Below, one piece after another: positions 1-9,089 of a DNA stretch of 64,000 nt (position 1 is its first letter; every line of letters begins with the position of its first letter). A program made the position numbers and the translations under genes. Under the pieces are notes generated by a model that worked only from the letters and a program-made list of their open reading frames with translations, searched no databases and was not told the origin of the DNA. The stretch lies in the NCBI RefSeq assembly GCF_028622095.1, contig NZ_CP115166.1, forward strand, positions 310,001 to 374,000, given 5' to 3'. Source of the DNA: Deinococcus aquaticus. GTDB taxonomy: Bacteria > Deinococcota > Deinococci > Deinococcales > Deinococcaceae.

Positions 1-157
1 TGATCGTCTTGAACAGCGTGCTCTTGCCGGCGCCGTTCATGCCGACCAGGCCGCAGATCCGGCCGGGTTGCAGGGTCAGCGTGGCGCTTCTCAGGGCGAG
101 GCGGCCGCCGCCGTACGCGACGCTCACACCCTGCACGTCCAGCGCAGGGGCGCTCAC
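1..157 (-). CDS. Metal ABC transporter ATP-binding protein (5' part, runs off the window)
   Basis: Only the first 52 codons are present; the gene continues beyond position 1. The reading frame starts with GTG at 157 and shows a Walker A motif, GMNGAGKST, about 40 residues in, typical of ABC ATPases that energise ZnuC/SitB/MntB-type metal importers. Its GTG overlaps the TGA of the upstream substrate-binding gene (GTGA), so the two are one operon and probably translationally coupled. By context it drives the Mn/Fe-type importer whose binding protein lies directly upstream. The metal cannot be decided from this fragment. Confidence 0.85.
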   Translation of the reverse strand, partial: MSAPALDVQGVSVAYGGGRLALRSATLTLQPGRICGLVGMNGAGKSTLFKTI

Positions 158-1098
158 GGCTGCTCCCCCGTGAGTCCGGCGAGGATGGTGTCGGCGTCCC
201 TGCGTAGCAGGTCGAGGTAGGTGGGGACCTCGTCTGACAGCGAGTCCACGTGCAGGTCCCCGCCGTAGCGGGCGCCGGCCTCGGCGGCGACCTGCCGCAT
301 GCCCTTGTCGGGGACGGTGCTCTCGCAGAACACCGCCGGGACGCCCTGGGCGCGCACGCCGTCGATCACGGCGCGGATCTGGCGGGGCGTGCCCTGGCCT
401 TCCTCGGCGTTGACGGGCCACAGGTACAGTTCCTTCAGGCCGTAGTCGCGGGCGAGGTAACTGAAAGCCCCCTCGCAGGTGACGAGCGCACGGCGGTTCG
501 GGGGCAGCTGGCCCAGCTGCGTGGAGAGCTGCTGGTCGACCTCGCGGATCTGCGCGGCGTAGGCGTCGGCGTTGGCGCGGAAGGTGTCGGCCCCGTCCGG
601 GTCGAGGTCGGTCAGGGCCCGGCGGATGTTCTCGACGTAGATCAGGGCGTTTTTCGGGGACATCCAGGCGTGCGGGTTGGGTTTGCCGGCGTAGGCGTCG
701 GCCGAGATGTTCACGGGCGTGATCCCGTCCGTGAGCGTGACGGTGGGCGCCTCGCTGTCCTGCGTGAAACGGGTGAACCAGCGTTCGAGGTTCAGGCCGT
801 TGTTCAGGATCAGGTCGGCGCCCTGCGCGCGGATCAGGTCGCTGGGCGTGGGCTGGTACCCGTGGATTTCCGCGCCGGGTCTGGTGATGGACACGACCTC
901 AATGCGGTCGCCGGCGACGTTGCGGGTCATGTCGGCCAGGATGGTGAAGGTGGTCAGGACGCGGGGGCGGCCTTCGGGGTCAGTCCCGGCATCGGTGGTC
1001 CCGGCGCCGGTCTGGGTGGGGGTCTGCTCGGCAGGGCGGCAGGCGGACAGGGTGCCGGCCACGCACAGCAGAGCGGCGGAGAGCAGCAGCATCTTCAT
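154..1098 (-). CDS. Metal ABC transporter substrate-binding lipoprotein, SitA/MntA/ZnuA family
   Basis: A 314-residue cluster 9 (TroA-like) solute-binding protein. The signal peptide ends in a lipobox (LSAC, residues 17-20), so it is a surface lipoprotein. The stretch around residues 70-110, with PGAEIHGYQPTPSD and NGLNLERW, resembles Mn/Fe-binding SitA proteins more than ZnuA, and the long His-rich loop of ZnuA is absent. His79 in the EIHGY motif is a likely metal ligand. It is the first gene of a leftward operon with the ATPase. The ATG sits directly against an inverted repeat overlapping a TTGACC-type promoter, suggesting a leaderless mRNA repressed by a DtxR/MntR-family metalloregulator. 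Manganese is the favoured substrate, which would fit the high Mn need of Deinococcus, but this is inference. Confidence 0.88.
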   Translation of the reverse strand: MKMLLLSAALLCVAGTLSACRPAEQTPTQTGAGTTDAGTDPEGRPRVLTTFTILADMTRNVAGDRIEVVSITRPGAEIHGYQPTPSDLIRAQGADLILNNGLNLERWFTRFTQDSEAPTVTLTDGITPVNISADAYAGKPNPHAWMSPKNALIYVENIRRALTDLDPDGADTFRANADAYAAQIREVDQQLSTQLGQLPPNRRALVTCEGAFSYLARDYGLKELYLWPVNAEEGQGTPRQIRAVIDGVRAQGVPAVFCESTVPDKGMRQVAAEAGARYGGDLHVDSLSDEVPTYLDLLRRDADTILAGLTGEQP

Positions 1099-1120
1099 AT
1101 TTTTAGTCTCGCCTAAAAAT
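1099..1120 (-). promoter_or_regulatory. DtxR/MntR-like operator over the promoter of the metal-uptake operon
   Basis: A perfect 8-bp inverted repeat, ATTTTTAG-N6-CTAAAAAT, abuts the ATG of the binding-protein gene. On the minus strand a TTGACC (-35, 1133-1128) lies 17 nt before GAGACT (1110-1105), which is 6 nt from the ATG. The palindrome therefore covers -10 to +1, an ideal repressor position. The TTTAG half-sites resemble DtxR/MntR-family boxes; the regulator itself is not in the window. Confidence 0.65.
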
Positions 1121-1163
1121 TGTTTTAGGTCAAGCTGGCTGTCAGTGATGTTCCAGGATAAAC

Positions 1164-1192
1164 TTGACTATTCCGCTCGGTTTAACTAGGGT
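1164..1192 (+). promoter_or_regulatory. Promoter of the siderophore-transport operon
   Basis: TTGACT (1164-1169), a 17-nt spacer and TAGGGT (1187-1192) form a good sigma-70-type promoter on the plus strand, divergent from the Mn/Fe operon. The expected transcript start falls on or beside the GTG at 1200, so the message would be leaderless and begin with the small ORF described next. Confidence 0.6.
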
Positions 1193-1199
1193 ACGGCGC

Positions 1200-1283
1200 G
1201 TGAACCGCTTCCTGATCCCCCCGACCTCCCCGCTCGCCGCCTCACTACCCGGCGAGACCGGCCGCGCCCTGAACGGCCACTGA
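1200..1283 (+). CDS. Possible leaderless 27-residue leader peptide
   Basis: A GTG lies exactly 7 nt after the TAGGGT -10 box, the usual spacing for leaderless starts in Deinococcus. It opens a 27-codon frame (begins VNRFLIPP, ends ALNGH) that stops with TGA at 1281-1283, one base before the GTG of the sucrase/ferredoxin-like gene. The arrangement suggests translation of the small frame feeds ribosomes to the next gene, or acts as a control peptide. I see no recognisable domain. It may simply be untranslated leader. Confidence 0.3.
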   Translation: MNRFLIPPTSPLAASLPGETGRALNGH

Positions 1284-1284
1284 C

Positions 1285-2271
1285 GTGACCCGCCTGAACC
1301 TGTGCGCGGACGAATCCCGCGCCGCCGGAGAGGACCCCATCGGCACCGCCCCCCACTGGGCCGAGGTGACGGTCCTGGAACTCGACGTCCCCATGTGGGC
1401 CCGCCTGCGCGACGTGAACGCCTGGACGCCCGAACAGCAGGCCGTGTTCGCCGCGCTACGCGAGAAGGTGGAGGCGAGCGGCGCCGGATTCGGCCTGCTC
1501 ATGAGCGCCCCCACCCGGCGCGGCAGCCCCCTGCGCGTACGGCACTACACCCTGGCCGATCCCCTGCACGGCGGCCCGTCAGGCGGGTACGTCCGGCGCG
1601 ACTACGCCAGCGAGCTGTCTCAGAGCGACTGGGCGCGCGGCCTGCACGACACCCTGATCGACCCGTCCGCCCTGACCGGCGGCGACAGGACCAGCGGCGA
1701 CTGGACCGAGCTGCCCGCACCGGACGGCCCGGACCTGCACGTCTGCACGCACGGCACCGTGGACGCCGCCTGCGGCCGCTACGGCGTGCCGGTCTATCAG
1801 GCGCTGGGCGGCGCGGGTGTGCGCGCGTGGCGGACCGGGCACTTCGGCGGGCACCGCTTCGCCGCGACCGCCGTCGAGTTGCCCTCGGGGCTGCTGTGGG
1901 CGCACCTGACCCCGGAACTGGCCGTGCAGGTCGCGCGGCGCGAGGTCACGCCCGCCCAGGTCGCCGGGCACCTGCGCGGCTTCGCGGGCCTGCCTCCGCT
2001 GGCGCAACTGCTCGACCGGCACCTGCTTGTCCAGTACGGCTGGGACTGGCTGAACCGCGCCCGCCGCGCGACCGTCGAGACCCACCCGGACGGTGACCAC
2101 ACCGTCACCCTGACCGCCAGCGGCCCGCACGGCCCCGAGACGTACCGCGCCCCGGTCCTACCCGCCGCGTCCCTGCACCTGCGCGGCTCCAGCCACTCCG
2201 GGGACGCCGCCCCGGTCCGGCAGTTCACGCTGGGCCCGGTCACGGCCCTCACGCCGGTGGGGAGCGCGTGA
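1285..2271 (+). CDS. Sucrase/ferredoxin-like family protein
   Basis: A 328-residue protein of the Suc_Fer-like (thioredoxin-fold, [2Fe-2S] ferredoxin-like) family. The diagnostic middle segment at about residues 155-200 contains CTHGTVDAAC (Cys-X8-Cys) followed by GRYG, a W-R-x-GHFGGHRFAAT block and GLLWAHL. The N-terminus (LCADESRAAGEDPIGTA) is also typical, which supports the GTG at 1285. Family members often sit beside siderophore transporters and are thought to act in intracellular iron handling or ferric-siderophore reduction; the exact reaction is unproven. Its last codons overlap the permease start (GTGA, 2268-2271), making it the first recognised gene of a five-gene siderophore operon. 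Confidence 0.85.
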   Translation: MTRLNLCADESRAAGEDPIGTAPHWAEVTVLELDVPMWARLRDVNAWTPEQQAVFAALREKVEASGAGFGLLMSAPTRRGSPLRVRHYTLADPLHGGPSGGYVRRDYASELSQSDWARGLHDTLIDPSALTGGDRTSGDWTELPAPDGPDLHVCTHGTVDAACGRYGVPVYQALGGAGVRAWRTGHFGGHRFAATAVELPSGLLWAHLTPELAVQVARREVTPAQVAGHLRGFAGLPPLAQLLDRHLLVQYGWDWLNRARRATVETHPDGDHTVTLTASGPHGPETYRAPVLPAASLHLRGSSHSGDAAPVRQFTLGPVTALTPVGSA

Positions 2272-3254
2272 AGCTCCGGCCCGCCGCGCTGCTGCCCCTG
2301 GCGGCCCTGACGCTGCTGCTGAGTGTCCTGCTGTCGCTGGCACTCGGCGCGAGCGACATTCCCCTGGCCGAGGCCGCCCGGCTGCTGCTGCACCCGGACG
2401 ACAGCACGGACAGCCTCGTCATCCACACGCTGCGGCTGCCGCGCACGCTGGTCGCCGCGCTGGCCGGGGCGGCGCTGGCCGTGTCGGGCCTGCTGCTGCA
2501 GGGCGTGACCCGCAATCCCCTGGCCGACCCCGGCATCCTGGGCGTCGAGGCAGGCGGCGCGCTCGCCATCCTGATCATGGTCGTGTTCCTCCCGGCCGCG
2601 CCCGCCGCGCTGTTCGTGCCCGCCGCGTTCCTGGGCGGCGTGCTGGCCGCGCTGGCCGCCTACGTGGCCGCCCGCACGGCCAGCGTGACCCCGCTGCGAC
2701 TGGCGCTGGCGGGCGTGGCGGTCGCCTCGCTGACCGGGGCCGCCACCCGCGCCGTGCAACTGCTGTTCGAGGAACGCGCCCAGGGCGCCCTGTTCGCGCT
2801 GTCCGGCTCGCTGGCCGGGCGCACCTGGGAACAACTGGCCCAGATCGCGCCGTGGCTGGGCGGCGGGCTGCTGCTGTCGCTGCTGGCCGCGCCGCGCGTG
2901 AACGTCCTGACCCTCGGTGAGGACGTGGCCCGCAGCCTCGGCGCACGCACGGACCGCGACCGCGTGATCGTCACGGGCCTGGGCGTGCTGCTGGCCGCCG
3001 GGTCCGTCAGCGTGTGCGGTCCTGTCGGATTCGTCGGCCTGATCGTCCCGCACGCCGCGCGCGCCCTGAGCGGCCCCGACCACCGCCTGAGCCTGCCGCT
3101 CGCGGCGCTGCTGGGCGCCGGGTTCCTGACCCTGGCCGACACCGCCGCCCGCCTGATCGACCGGCCCGCCGAGACCCCGGTCGGCATTCTGGTCGCGGCG
3201 GTCGGCGCGCCCGTGTTCGTACTGATCGCCCGCCGCGTGGGCCGCCGCGAATGA
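2268..3254 (+). CDS. FecCD-family siderophore ABC transporter permease (first)
   Basis: A 328-residue, very hydrophobic protein with about nine to ten membrane segments. It shows the FecCD/BtuC hallmarks: LRLPRTLVAALAGAALAVSG near residue 55, GVTRNPLADPGILGVEAGG near residue 85, and GFVGLIVPHAAR near residue 255, the cytoplasmic coupling region that contacts the ATPase. It starts with GTG overlapping the previous stop codon. With the second permease at 4267-5283 it probably forms a FecC/FecD-type heterodimeric channel for a ferric siderophore across the inner membrane. Confidence 0.92.
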   Translation: MKLRPAALLPLAALTLLLSVLLSLALGASDIPLAEAARLLLHPDDSTDSLVIHTLRLPRTLVAALAGAALAVSGLLLQGVTRNPLADPGILGVEAGGALAILIMVVFLPAAPAALFVPAAFLGGVLAALAAYVAARTASVTPLRLALAGVAVASLTGAATRAVQLLFEERAQGALFALSGSLAGRTWEQLAQIAPWLGGGLLLSLLAAPRVNVLTLGEDVARSLGARTDRDRVIVTGLGVLLAAGSVSVCGPVGFVGLIVPHAARALSGPDHRLSLPLAALLGAGFLTLADTAARLIDRPAETPVGILVAAVGAPVFVLIARRVGRRE

Positions 3255-3313
3255 CACCGGCCCCGCTGTCTCCGCCCCTTCCTTCCTCTACCGTTTCACT
3301 GAAAGGACCCACC

Positions 3314-4270
3314 ATGCCCGACCGTTTCTCACGTTCCACCCTGCTGACCGCCCTCCTCCCGGCCCTGCTGAGCGCCCCGATGGCCTCGGCTGCGCCGGTC
3401 AGCGTACCCACCGAACGCGGCCCCCTGACCCTGCCCGCCCCCGCCCGGCGGGTCGTGGCGCTGGAGTACTCGTTCGTGGATACCCTGCTGGCCCTGGGGG
3501 TCAGGCCGGTCGGCGCGGCGCTCGGCACGCAGGGCGGCGACCGGGGCGCGCCCCCCTACCTGCGCCCGAAGGTGGGCGGCATCACCCACACCGGCAGCCG
3601 GGGGCAGCCCAGCCTGGAAGCCATGGCCGCCGCCCGCCCGGACCTGATCCTCGCGGACGCCCTGATCCACAAGGACAGCGCCGCCGGGTTCGCGCGCCTC
3701 GCGCCGACCGCCGTGTTCCCCAGCCGCCGCGCCGACCTGGACGAACTGAACAACCAGACCCTCCAGATCGGCCGGCTGGTGGGCCGCGAGGCCGCCGCCC
3801 GGCAACTCCTGGCCGACCAGAAGACCCTGATCGCCAAGGCCCGCGCCTTCACGAAAAAGGGAGCGCCGACCTTCGTGGCGGGCGTGGTCACGCCCACGTC
3901 GTTCACGGTGCACACGCAGGGCAGTTTCGCCGGCAGTTTCCTGGAAGCGGTGGGCCGCCGCAACGCCGTCCCGGTCCGTGACGGGCAGACGCAGTTCGAG
4001 ACCAGCCTCGAGGGACTGGTCGCCCTGAACCCGCAGACGCTGGTGCTGTTCACCGCCCCGGACGAGAAGCCCGTCACGGACACCTGGGCGAAAAACCCGC
4101 TGTGGCAGAAACTGAGCGCCGTGAAACGCGGCCGGGTGTACACCTTCAACCGGGACGACTGGACCCGTGGGCGCGGCCCGACCGCCCTGAAACTCATGAC
4201 CGCGCAGGCCATCGAGAGCCGCTTCCTGCAGGACGCCGCGCCCGCACGGGGCTTCCAGTACCAGCCGTGA
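3314..4270 (+). CDS. Iron-siderophore ABC transporter substrate-binding protein (FecB/FepB-like)
   Basis: A 318-residue periplasmic-binding-protein-2 family member with a Sec signal peptide cut after about residue 26 (PMASAAP). The mature part shows the family opening, LPAPARRVVALEYSFVDTLLALGVRPVG, and an AARPDLILAD stretch. The ATG at 3314 is preceded by AAAGGA; longer readings upstream are in another gene's sequence. It lies between the two permease genes and its TGA overlaps the next GTG (GTGA at 4267-4270). It should deliver a ferric siderophore, most like dicitrate or catecholate systems, to the permease pair. The ligand cannot be told from sequence. Confidence 0.9.
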   Translation: MPDRFSRSTLLTALLPALLSAPMASAAPVSVPTERGPLTLPAPARRVVALEYSFVDTLLALGVRPVGAALGTQGGDRGAPPYLRPKVGGITHTGSRGQPSLEAMAAARPDLILADALIHKDSAAGFARLAPTAVFPSRRADLDELNNQTLQIGRLVGREAAARQLLADQKTLIAKARAFTKKGAPTFVAGVVTPTSFTVHTQGSFAGSFLEAVGRRNAVPVRDGQTQFETSLEGLVALNPQTLVLFTAPDEKPVTDTWAKNPLWQKLSAVKRGRVYTFNRDDWTRGRGPTALKLMTAQAIESRFLQDAAPARGFQYQP

Positions 4271-5279
4271 CCGCCCTCTCCGCAGGTGCGCCGCGCTTCA
4301 CGACCGCCCGCGCCGTCACGGTCGCCGTGATCCTGGCCGTCCTGTGCGCCGTGCTGGGCATCCTGGCGCTGGGGCTGGGCGCGGTCCCGACCCCCGCCCG
4401 CTCGGTGCTGGCGGCACTGCTGGGCGGCGGGGACGACCTGACCCGTCAACTGGTGCTGGACCTGCGCGCCCCGCGCGTGGCCGTGGCGCTGCTGTGCGGC
4501 GCGATGTTCGCGGCGTCCGGCACGGTCATGCAGGGTGTGATCCGCAACCCGCTGGCCTCGCCGGACCTGATCGGCGTGGGGGCCGGGGCGGGACTGGCCG
4601 CGACCGTGTTCCTGCTCGCGTGGCCCGCCGCGCCTCCCGGCGGGCTGCCCTGGGCGGCGCTGGCCGGTGCGTGGGGCGGCTTCGGGCTGGTGCTGCTGCT
4701 CGCGCAGGAACGCGGCGGGCGGCTGCACCCGGTGCGGCTGGCGCTGGTGGGCGTGGCCGTGGCCGCCGCGCTGGGGGCCGCGCAGCAACTCGTGCTGGTC
4801 CGCGCGCCCGACGGCCTGGGCAGCGCCCTGACCTTCCTGACCGGCACCGTGTACGGCGCCGACAGCCTGCGCGCCGCGCGCCTGCTGCCCTGGGCGCTGG
4901 TCCTGCTGCCCGCCGCCTGGGCGCTGCACCGCACGCTGGACATCCTGAACCTCGGCGAGGACCTCGCCACCAGCCTCGGCACGCGCGTCAATCCCTCGCG
5001 GCTGCTGGCGCTGGGCGTGGGCGTGGCCCTGGCGGGCGCCGCCGTGACCGGCGCGGGTATCCTGGGCTTCGTGGGCCTGCTCGCCCCGCACGTGGCGCGG
5101 CTGCTGGTCGGCGCGCGGCACGCCCGCGCCCTGCCGGTCTCGATGCTGCTGGGCGCGGCGCTGGTCCTGGCGGCCGACACGCTGGGCCGCACGCTGCTGC
5201 CCCCCCTGGAAGTCCCGGCCGGACTGCTGACCACCCTGGTCGGCGCCCCGTACTTCCTGTACCTGCTGAGGAAAACCCC

Positions 5280-5283
<4 letters not shown>
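4267..5283 (+). CDS. FecCD-family siderophore ABC transporter permease (second)
   Basis: A 338-residue multi-spanning permease paralogous to the one at 2268-3254: LRAPRVAVALLCGAMFAASG, GVIRNPLASPDLIGVGAGAG and GFVGLLAPHVARLLVG match the same FecCD landmarks. The GTG at 4267 overlaps the stop of the binding-protein gene, and the stop overlaps the ATG of the ATPase gene (ATGA at 5280-5283), so order and spacing fix this start. It forms the other half of the membrane channel. Confidence 0.92.
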
Positions 5284-6092
<809 letters not shown>

Positions 6093-6113
6093 TGGATTCC
6101 GATTGACCCGGAC

Positions 6114-6149
6114 GAACGCGCGCCCCGAGCTGTGCAGGGGCGCGCGTTC
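6114..6149. terminator. Bidirectional hairpin terminator between convergent iron-uptake genes
   Basis: A perfect 13-bp stem, GAACGCGCGCCCC (6114-6126) pairing with 6137-6149, around a 10-nt loop. It lies between the plus-strand ATPase gene and the minus-strand binding-protein gene. There is only a short T-rich tail. Confidence 0.8.
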
Positions 6150-6181
6150 TGTTCGGTCTGTCCGTCAGCCGGGGTGTGCGC

Positions 6182-7144
6182 TCAGGGTTTCCACTGGCGC
6201 TGGAGTTCACGGATCATCAGTTCCTCACCGATGGGGCCGCGCAGGCGGCCGAACAGCTGCTGGTCCAGGACGTACACGCGGCCGCTGCGGCTGGCGTTCA
6301 GGCGCTGCGCGAGCGGGTTGGCCTGCCAGTCCCGGCGGGCCTGCGCGGTCGTGTTGCGGCTCGAGGCGATCAGGAAGACCACGTCGGCGTCCAGGCCGGC
6401 CAGGGCCTCGCTGCTGACCTTACGGTAACCTTCGCCGAGGCTGGGGTCGGCGCTGCCGGGCAGGACCAGCCGGAAGCCCAGGCTCTGGAAGAAGCCGCCG
6501 GTCCAGTCGCGCGGCCCGAGGACCGTGAACACGTCCCGCTGCGGGCCGCCGGCGTTCCAGACGACCAGGGCGCGGGCGCCGCGCAGCGGGGCGGGCACGT
6601 CCTGCGCGGCGCGTCGGATCAGGGTCGCGTGGCGGCTCAGGACCGCTCTGGCCTGCGGTTCGCGGTTCAGGGCGCGGCCCAGTGTCACGACGCTTTTCTG
6701 CCAGTCGCCGCTGTGAATGCCGTGGAGCAGCAGGGTGGGGGCCAGCCGGGTCAGGGCCGGGTAGTTCGCGGCGGCGTAGTTCTCGCCGACGATCAGGTCG
6801 GGTTTCACGGACAGCAGCACTTCCAGGTTGGGGTTGAAGCGGTCCCCGACGTTGATGGGTGCGCCGGTCACGCGGCTGCCCAGGTAGCGGATCTGGCGGA
6901 TGGGGGAGCCGTAGTCGCGCGTGGCGATCTGGGCGGCCTCGCCGTAGGCGGCGGGCTGCACGCCGAGTGACAGCAGCAGGTCCAGGGCGTGCGGGCCGAG
7001 CGCGACGACCCGGCGGGGTTCGGCGCGCAGGGTCGTCTGCCCGGACGTATGCGGAACGGTCACCGGGTAGTGGGCGGCGGCGGCGGTGCCGGTCAGCAGG
7101 GGCAGGGCGAGCAGGGGAAGGGTCTGGAGGGATGGAAGACGCAC
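6182..7144 (-). CDS. Second iron-siderophore ABC transporter substrate-binding protein
   Basis: A 320-residue periplasmic binding protein (family 2, TroA/FecB-like fold). The Sec signal peptide runs through LTGTAAAA, then the mature part opens AEPRRVVALGPHALDLLLSLGVQP. It is only distantly similar to the binding protein at 3314-4270, so it probably serves a different siderophore through the same or an unlinked permease. An ATG nine codons upstream would read through the Fur-like box and give a poor signal peptide; the GTG at 7144 lies 6 nt from a TATTAT -10 box and starts directly on the signal sequence, so I prefer it. The gene is alone on this strand. Confidence 0.85.
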   Translation of the reverse strand: MRLPSLQTLPLLALPLLTGTAAAAHYPVTVPHTSGQTTLRAEPRRVVALGPHALDLLLSLGVQPAAYGEAAQIATRDYGSPIRQIRYLGSRVTGAPINVGDRFNPNLEVLLSVKPDLIVGENYAAANYPALTRLAPTLLLHGIHSGDWQKSVVTLGRALNREPQARAVLSRHATLIRRAAQDVPAPLRGARALVVWNAGGPQRDVFTVLGPRDWTGGFFQSLGFRLVLPGSADPSLGEGYRKVSSEALAGLDADVVFLIASSRNTTAQARRDWQANPLAQRLNASRSGRVYVLDQQLFGRLRGPIGEELMIRELQRQWKP

Positions 7145-7148
7145 AGAA

Positions 7149-7170
7149 TGATAATAACAAATCATTATCA
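7149..7170 (-). promoter_or_regulatory. Fur-like box embedded in a leaderless promoter
   Basis: On the plus strand TGATAATAAC, AA, ATCATTATCA forms a near-palindrome. It matches the Fur consensus GATAATGAT-A-ATCATTATC closely, with a 2-nt instead of 1-nt centre and two mismatches in one arm. On the minus strand it contains TATTAT, 6 nt before the GTG start, so Fur-type binding would block the -10 region. Iron-dependent repression of the binding protein is the natural reading. Confidence 0.75.
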
Positions 7171-7338
7171 AGTGACAGTCGATTCAGGCCCGACTCACTG
7201 GACCCACCGACCTGCGCGGGAGGACTAGCGAATTTCGTCCATCAGCACGCAGAATGACGGGACCCCGGGGCGTCGTCCCTGCTGCCGTCATCCGGAGAAC
7301 TGCTCTAGAATGAGACATGTTCTCCACGAGGCCGCCGC

Positions 7339-7755
7339 ATGCCCGACCGTGAAACGCAGCTGTTCGTCGCGATGTTCAGGAAGTCGCCCATCGGCATGGC
7401 GCTGGTGTCCCCGCTGGGCCGTTTCATGACCGTGAACGACGCCCTGTGCGCCCTGCTGGGCTACCCACGCGAGAAACTGCTGACCCTGACCTTCCAGGAC
7501 ATCACCCACCCGGATGACCTGGACGCCGACCTGGGCCTGCTGCGGCAACTTCTGGAAGGCGAGATACCGCAGTACGAGATGAGAAAACGCTACTACCACT
7601 CTGACGGGCGTGAACTCTGGGCGCAGCTGAACGTCTCCATGATCCTGTCCGACGACGGGTCCCCCTCGTTCTTCGTGTCGCAGATTCAGGGCCTGTCCGC
7701 AGCGGGCGCCCCTGCCGGCCCCACACCGGCCAGTTCAACACCGGTCACTGGCTGA
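7339..7755 (+). CDS. Stand-alone PAS domain protein
   Basis: A 138-residue soluble protein consisting of one PAS domain with its PAC end: FRKSPIGMALVSPLGRFMTVND (residues 13-34), LLGYPREKLLTLTFQDITHPDD (about 38-60) and the strand SMILSDDGSPSFFVSQIQ. The last 20 residues are a Pro/Ala/Thr tail with no domain. There is no kinase, cyclase or DNA-binding part, so it must work as a sensor or partner for another protein. GAGG sits 9 nt before the ATG and a TAGAAT -10-like box lies about 25 nt upstream. Neighbours give no functional link. Confidence 0.75.
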   Translation: MPDRETQLFVAMFRKSPIGMALVSPLGRFMTVNDALCALLGYPREKLLTLTFQDITHPDDLDADLGLLRQLLEGEIPQYEMRKRYYHSDGRELWAQLNVSMILSDDGSPSFFVSQIQGLSAAGAPAGPTPASSTPVTG

Positions 7756-7771
7756 GCGGACCGCCGGACAG

Positions 7772-7819
7772 CAGAGGGGGGAGGGTGGCCACTGCGGCCC
7801 CCTCCCCCCCTTCCTCTGG
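7772..7819. terminator. Bidirectional terminator between the PAS gene and hemD
   Basis: The run CAGAGGGGGGAGGG is followed after a GGCC-rich loop by its near-complement CCCTCCCCCC and CCTCTG, giving a long GC-rich stem between two convergent genes. Confidence 0.65.
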
Positions 7820-7824
7820 TTCGC

Positions 7825-8658
7825 TTACCCCGTGCGGCCCAGGCGGGCGGCCAGGATGGCGGGGCCGTGCTCGGCGGCGGTGCGCACCAGGATGCCCATC
7901 TTGTGCGGGTTGGCTTCCAGGTCGATGCGCAGGCCCAGGTCGGCGGCCGCCTCGCTGCAGGCCGGGCCGATGGACACCACGACCATGCGGTTCAGTCCGG
8001 CGCGGGCTTCTTCCAGCAGGTTCAGTTTCTCGGCGTACTTCAGGAAGTGCAGGATCTGCGTGCCGCTCGACAGCAGCAGGATGTCCGGGCCGCCCAGGAT
8101 CACGTCCCGCACCGCGCGGGCCAGCGGGCCGGTGTCCTGCGGGAACGCGCAGCGGTACACGGGTATGCTCGTCACGCGGATCCCGGCGTAGCCGAGTTCG
8201 CGCAGCATGGCGGTCGGGACGGCCTCGCCGTACTCGAGGATCACGGCGTGCTGCCCGCGTTCCAGCGTGGCGATCAGGTGTTCCTGCACCTCATGCCAGG
8301 TGCTGGGTTTGGGCACGATGGTGCTGCTCAGCCCGAAGGTCTTGAGGGCCTGGGCGGGTTTGCTGCCGCGCGACACGAACGGCACGGCGCGCAGGGTTTC
8401 CAGGTGCTGCGGGTCGCGGGCCGCGAGTTCTTTCAGGAACATGCGGGTGCCCACGCCGGTCAGGCAGGCGACGGCGTGAATGTCCCCGGCGCTCAGGTCA
8501 CGCTCGAACTGCGACAGGGGCGCGTTCAGGTCCAGTTTCATCTCGCGCATGCTGGGGGCGACCTGGGGCGCGCCGCCGTACTTGCGGATCAGGGTGTGCA
8601 TCTCTTCACTGCGGCGGGATTCCAGACTCAGTACGTTCAGGCCAGCGAACCAGTCCAT
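7825..8658 (-). CDS. hemD: Uroporphyrinogen-III synthase
   Basis: A 277-residue HemD-family protein. It cyclises hydroxymethylbilane to uroporphyrinogen III, the precursor of siroheme and haem. Typical features are the opening GLNVLSLESRRSEEMHTLIRKYGG, the middle FVSRGSKPAQALKTFG and the C-terminal LLLSSGTQILHFL followed by VVSIGPACSEAAADLGLR (about 215-250), all weakly conserved as usual for this family. It is the last gene of the nirB-nirD-hemD run and its start overlaps the end of nirD by 22 bp. In this position it most likely boosts siroheme supply for the nitrite reductase. Confidence 0.88.
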   Translation of the reverse strand: MDWFAGLNVLSLESRRSEEMHTLIRKYGGAPQVAPSMREMKLDLNAPLSQFERDLSAGDIHAVACLTGVGTRMFLKELAARDPQHLETLRAVPFVSRGSKPAQALKTFGLSSTIVPKPSTWHEVQEHLIATLERGQHAVILEYGEAVPTAMLRELGYAGIRVTSIPVYRCAFPQDTGPLARAVRDVILGGPDILLLSSGTQILHFLKYAEKLNLLEEARAGLNRMVVVSIGPACSEAAADLGLRIDLEANPHKMGILVRTAAEHGPAILAARLGRTG

Positions 8659-9014
8659 ACGTCACCTCCTTCGGTGCGGGTGGCGTACATGGGAACGCGC
8701 ACGCCGGGCGTATCAAGGCTCTCGCCGGTTTCAAGGTCGAAGGTGTGTTTCAGCAGCGGTGAGGCGACCTTCAGGCGGATCTGACCGTTCCGGGTGTAAC
8801 TGCCGGTCAGGCCGCGCGACAGGACGCTCGCGCCAGTGAACGGGTCGAGGTTCCCCAGGGCGAACACGCGGCCCGCCACGTGGAACACGGCGACCTGCTG
8901 CCCGTCGATCAGGGCGCACACGCCCGTGCCGGGCAGGATGTCGCTGACGGCGCACACACGCGTCCAGGGCAGGGTGGGGGAGACGGCAGTGGGGTGGGCG
9001 GGGGTGAGGGTCAT
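8637..9014 (-). CDS. nirD: Nitrite reductase (NAD(P)H) small subunit
   Basis: A 125-residue Rieske-fold protein of the NirD family, partner of NirB in the cytoplasmic reduction of nitrite to ammonium. The core from about residue 20, with TRVCAVSDILPGTGVCALIDG, FALGNLDPFTGASVLSRG and a SPLLKHTFDLETGE segment, matches NirD, which keeps the Rieske fold but lacks the CxH iron-sulfur ligands; no such ligand pair is seen here. AAGGAG precedes the ATG. It lies 75 bp after nirB and overlaps hemD. Confidence 0.92.
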   Translation of the reverse strand: MTLTPAHPTAVSPTLPWTRVCAVSDILPGTGVCALIDGQQVAVFHVAGRVFALGNLDPFTGASVLSRGLTGSYTRNGQIRLKVASPLLKHTFDLETGESLDTPGVRVPMYATRTEGGDVWTGSLA

Positions 9015-9089
9015 CGTCGCTCCTTGAGGGGTAGCAGGCTCGCAGGCAGGGTGCGGGGTGGGGGTCAGGGGTGGGTCATGAGTGTCAGG

